Shown here: positions 63,518-64,000 of the stretch, one piece after another | Layout of the letters: the number at the start of each line of letters is the position of its first letter | Numbering within the stretch: position 1 is the first letter of the stretch | From: Rhodopseudomonas palustris | Lineage (GTDB): Bacteria; Pseudomonadota; Alphaproteobacteria; Rhizobiales; Xanthobacteraceae | Length of the DNA stretch: 64,000 nucleotides | Direction: 5' to 3' | Assembly (NCBI RefSeq): GCF_003031265.1 | Contig: NZ_CP019966.1 | Span: 3,038,001 to 3,102,000 of the forward strand | Notes under the pieces: model-generated | The model's input: only the letters and a program-made list of their open reading frames with translations | Told to the model about the DNA's origin: nothing | Database searches by the model: none | Made by a program: the position numbers and the translations under genes

Positions 63518-63544
63518 AAGGCCGGCCTTGCGCCGGCCTTTTTG
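63518..63544 (+). terminator. Rho-independent terminator of the outer-membrane gene
   Basis: AAGGCCGG - 7 nt - CCGGCCTT is followed by TTTT, 35 bp after the stop. Confidence 0.85.
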
Positions 63545-63695
63545 CTTTCGAATCGATGCAGCAGCTTCGCGTCGGCCGCGGCAGATTGCGTAGACAGCAT
63601 CGTCCCGGCTCGGCCTCAGCGGAACCCAGCCACCCACGCCCTTATCGCCAACAATCCGGTTGATGGACGCCCGCAGCCTCTGGCAATCGCGTCGC

Positions 63696-63710
63696 GTTCT
63701 TCCTATGTTC
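63696..63710. promoter_or_regulatory. LexA (SOS) box upstream of uvrA
   Basis: GTTC-TTCCTAT-GTTC is an exact match to GTTC-N7-GTTC, 84 bp upstream of the uvrA start. Confidence 0.8.
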
Positions 63711-63793
63711 CAGGCTCAGCCCCAACCGGCGCCAGCCCCGGACGCTCCGGCGCGCGCCCCAACCGGCGCGTTGTCGCGCGTCTGGACACCCGC

Positions 63794-64000
63794 ATGGACG
63801 AAGTGATCAAGGCCAAGCGTCAGACCCCCGCGGCCTCGAGCCGGACCGCCATTACCATTCGTGGCGCCCGCGAGCACAATCTCAAGAACGTCGACGTCAC
63901 CATCCCCCGCGACAAGCTGGTGGTGTTCACCGGCCTGTCCGGCTCCGGCAAATCGTCGTTGGCGTTCGACACCATCTATGCCGAGGGCCAGCGCCGCTAC
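63794..64000 (+). CDS. uvrA: Excinuclease ABC subunit A, N-terminal part (runs off the window)
   Basis: The 69 visible codons (ATG at 63794) encode an N-terminus with the UvrA signature [50 protein letters not shown], containing the first Walker [10 protein letters not shown]. UvrA finds bulky DNA lesions with UvrB. A LexA box lies 84 bp upstream. No clear ribosome-binding site is seen. Confidence 0.95.
   Translation, partial: MDEVIKAKRQTPAASSRTAITIRGAREHNLKNVDVTIPRDKLVVFTGLSGSGKSSLAFDTIYAEGQRRY

Larger units (their letters stand above)
63484..63793. other. 310-bp intergenic region before uvrA
   Basis: It contains a terminator (63518-63544), an exact SOS box (63696-63710), and two copies of a 14-bp direct repeat GCCCCAACCGGCGC at 63719-63732 and 63756-63769. 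No gene is supported. Confidence 0.6.

Overview
The window is a high-GC, gene-dense alphaproteobacterial chromosome segment. It most resembles Rhodopseudomonas palustris or a close relative in the Bradyrhizobium group. Pointers are alphaproteobacterial GTTC-N7-GTTC SOS boxes, DUF2842 next to ctaA, several families of Bradyrhizobium-like intergenic palindromes, a cobalt-type nitrile hydratase, and the order thioesterase-rplM-rpsI. The species is an inference from gene content. I saw no rRNA, tRNA, CRISPR array, transposase or prophage gene.

Layout, left to right. 1-3.9 kb is the end of a polysaccharide locus: a Wzz/GumC-like chain-length protein with a decayed kinase domain, a FemAB/CelD-type acetyltransferase and a NodB-fold protein lacking its metal ligands. 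3.9-7 kb is a peroxide/redox group (TorC-like pentaheme cytochrome, dihaem cytochrome c peroxidase with an FNR/FixK-like box, Dps). 7.2-9.7 kb has an outer-membrane barrel, DUF2842 and haem A synthase. 9.7-14.1 kb is a TetR-controlled catabolic cluster (ThDP enzyme, SDR, zinc MDR) around a palindromic operator, followed by a MITE-like element. 14.4-19.7 kb holds a TMEM175-like channel, metY, a CoA-binding protein, enoyl-CoA hydratase, thioesterase and rplM-rpsI. 19.8-31.2 kb is housekeeping: diguanylate cyclase, AI-2E-type permease, RlpA, epoxide hydrolase-like protein, D,D-carboxypeptidase, then tmk-holB-metG-tatD-MBL hydrolase in one tight run. 31.4-36.1 kb is a TRAP transporter with an acyl-CoA ligase. 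38.1-44.1 kb is a complete Mrp cation/proton antiporter operon (fused A-B, C, D, E, F, G).

44.1-48.8 kb groups vitamin B6 functions: the PLP-binding protein YggS, a MocR/PdxR regulator, and a BenE-family transporter whose stop codon overlaps the start of pyridoxal kinase. This suggests that the 'benzoate' transporter here may import a B6 vitamer. 48.8-53 kb carries a DUF3471-like protein, a secreted collagen-like protein and a UvrD-type helicase. 53.1-55.6 kb is a cobalt nitrile hydratase operon (alpha with a histidine-rich N-terminus, beta, accessory protein) beside a divergent secreted barrel. 55.7-61.6 kb has a second CelD-type acetyltransferase, a serine hydrolase, queC, mazG, a CBS/CorC membrane protein and a small membrane protein. 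The right end has ssb, an Omp25/31-type porin-like protein, and the first 69 codons of uvrA. Two exact SOS boxes lie here, one upstream of ssb and one just before uvrA, with the outer-membrane gene between them.

Starts were re-chosen where a ribosome-binding site, an ATGA overlap or the family N-terminus argued against the longest open frame. Functions come from motif reading only; no database search was run.
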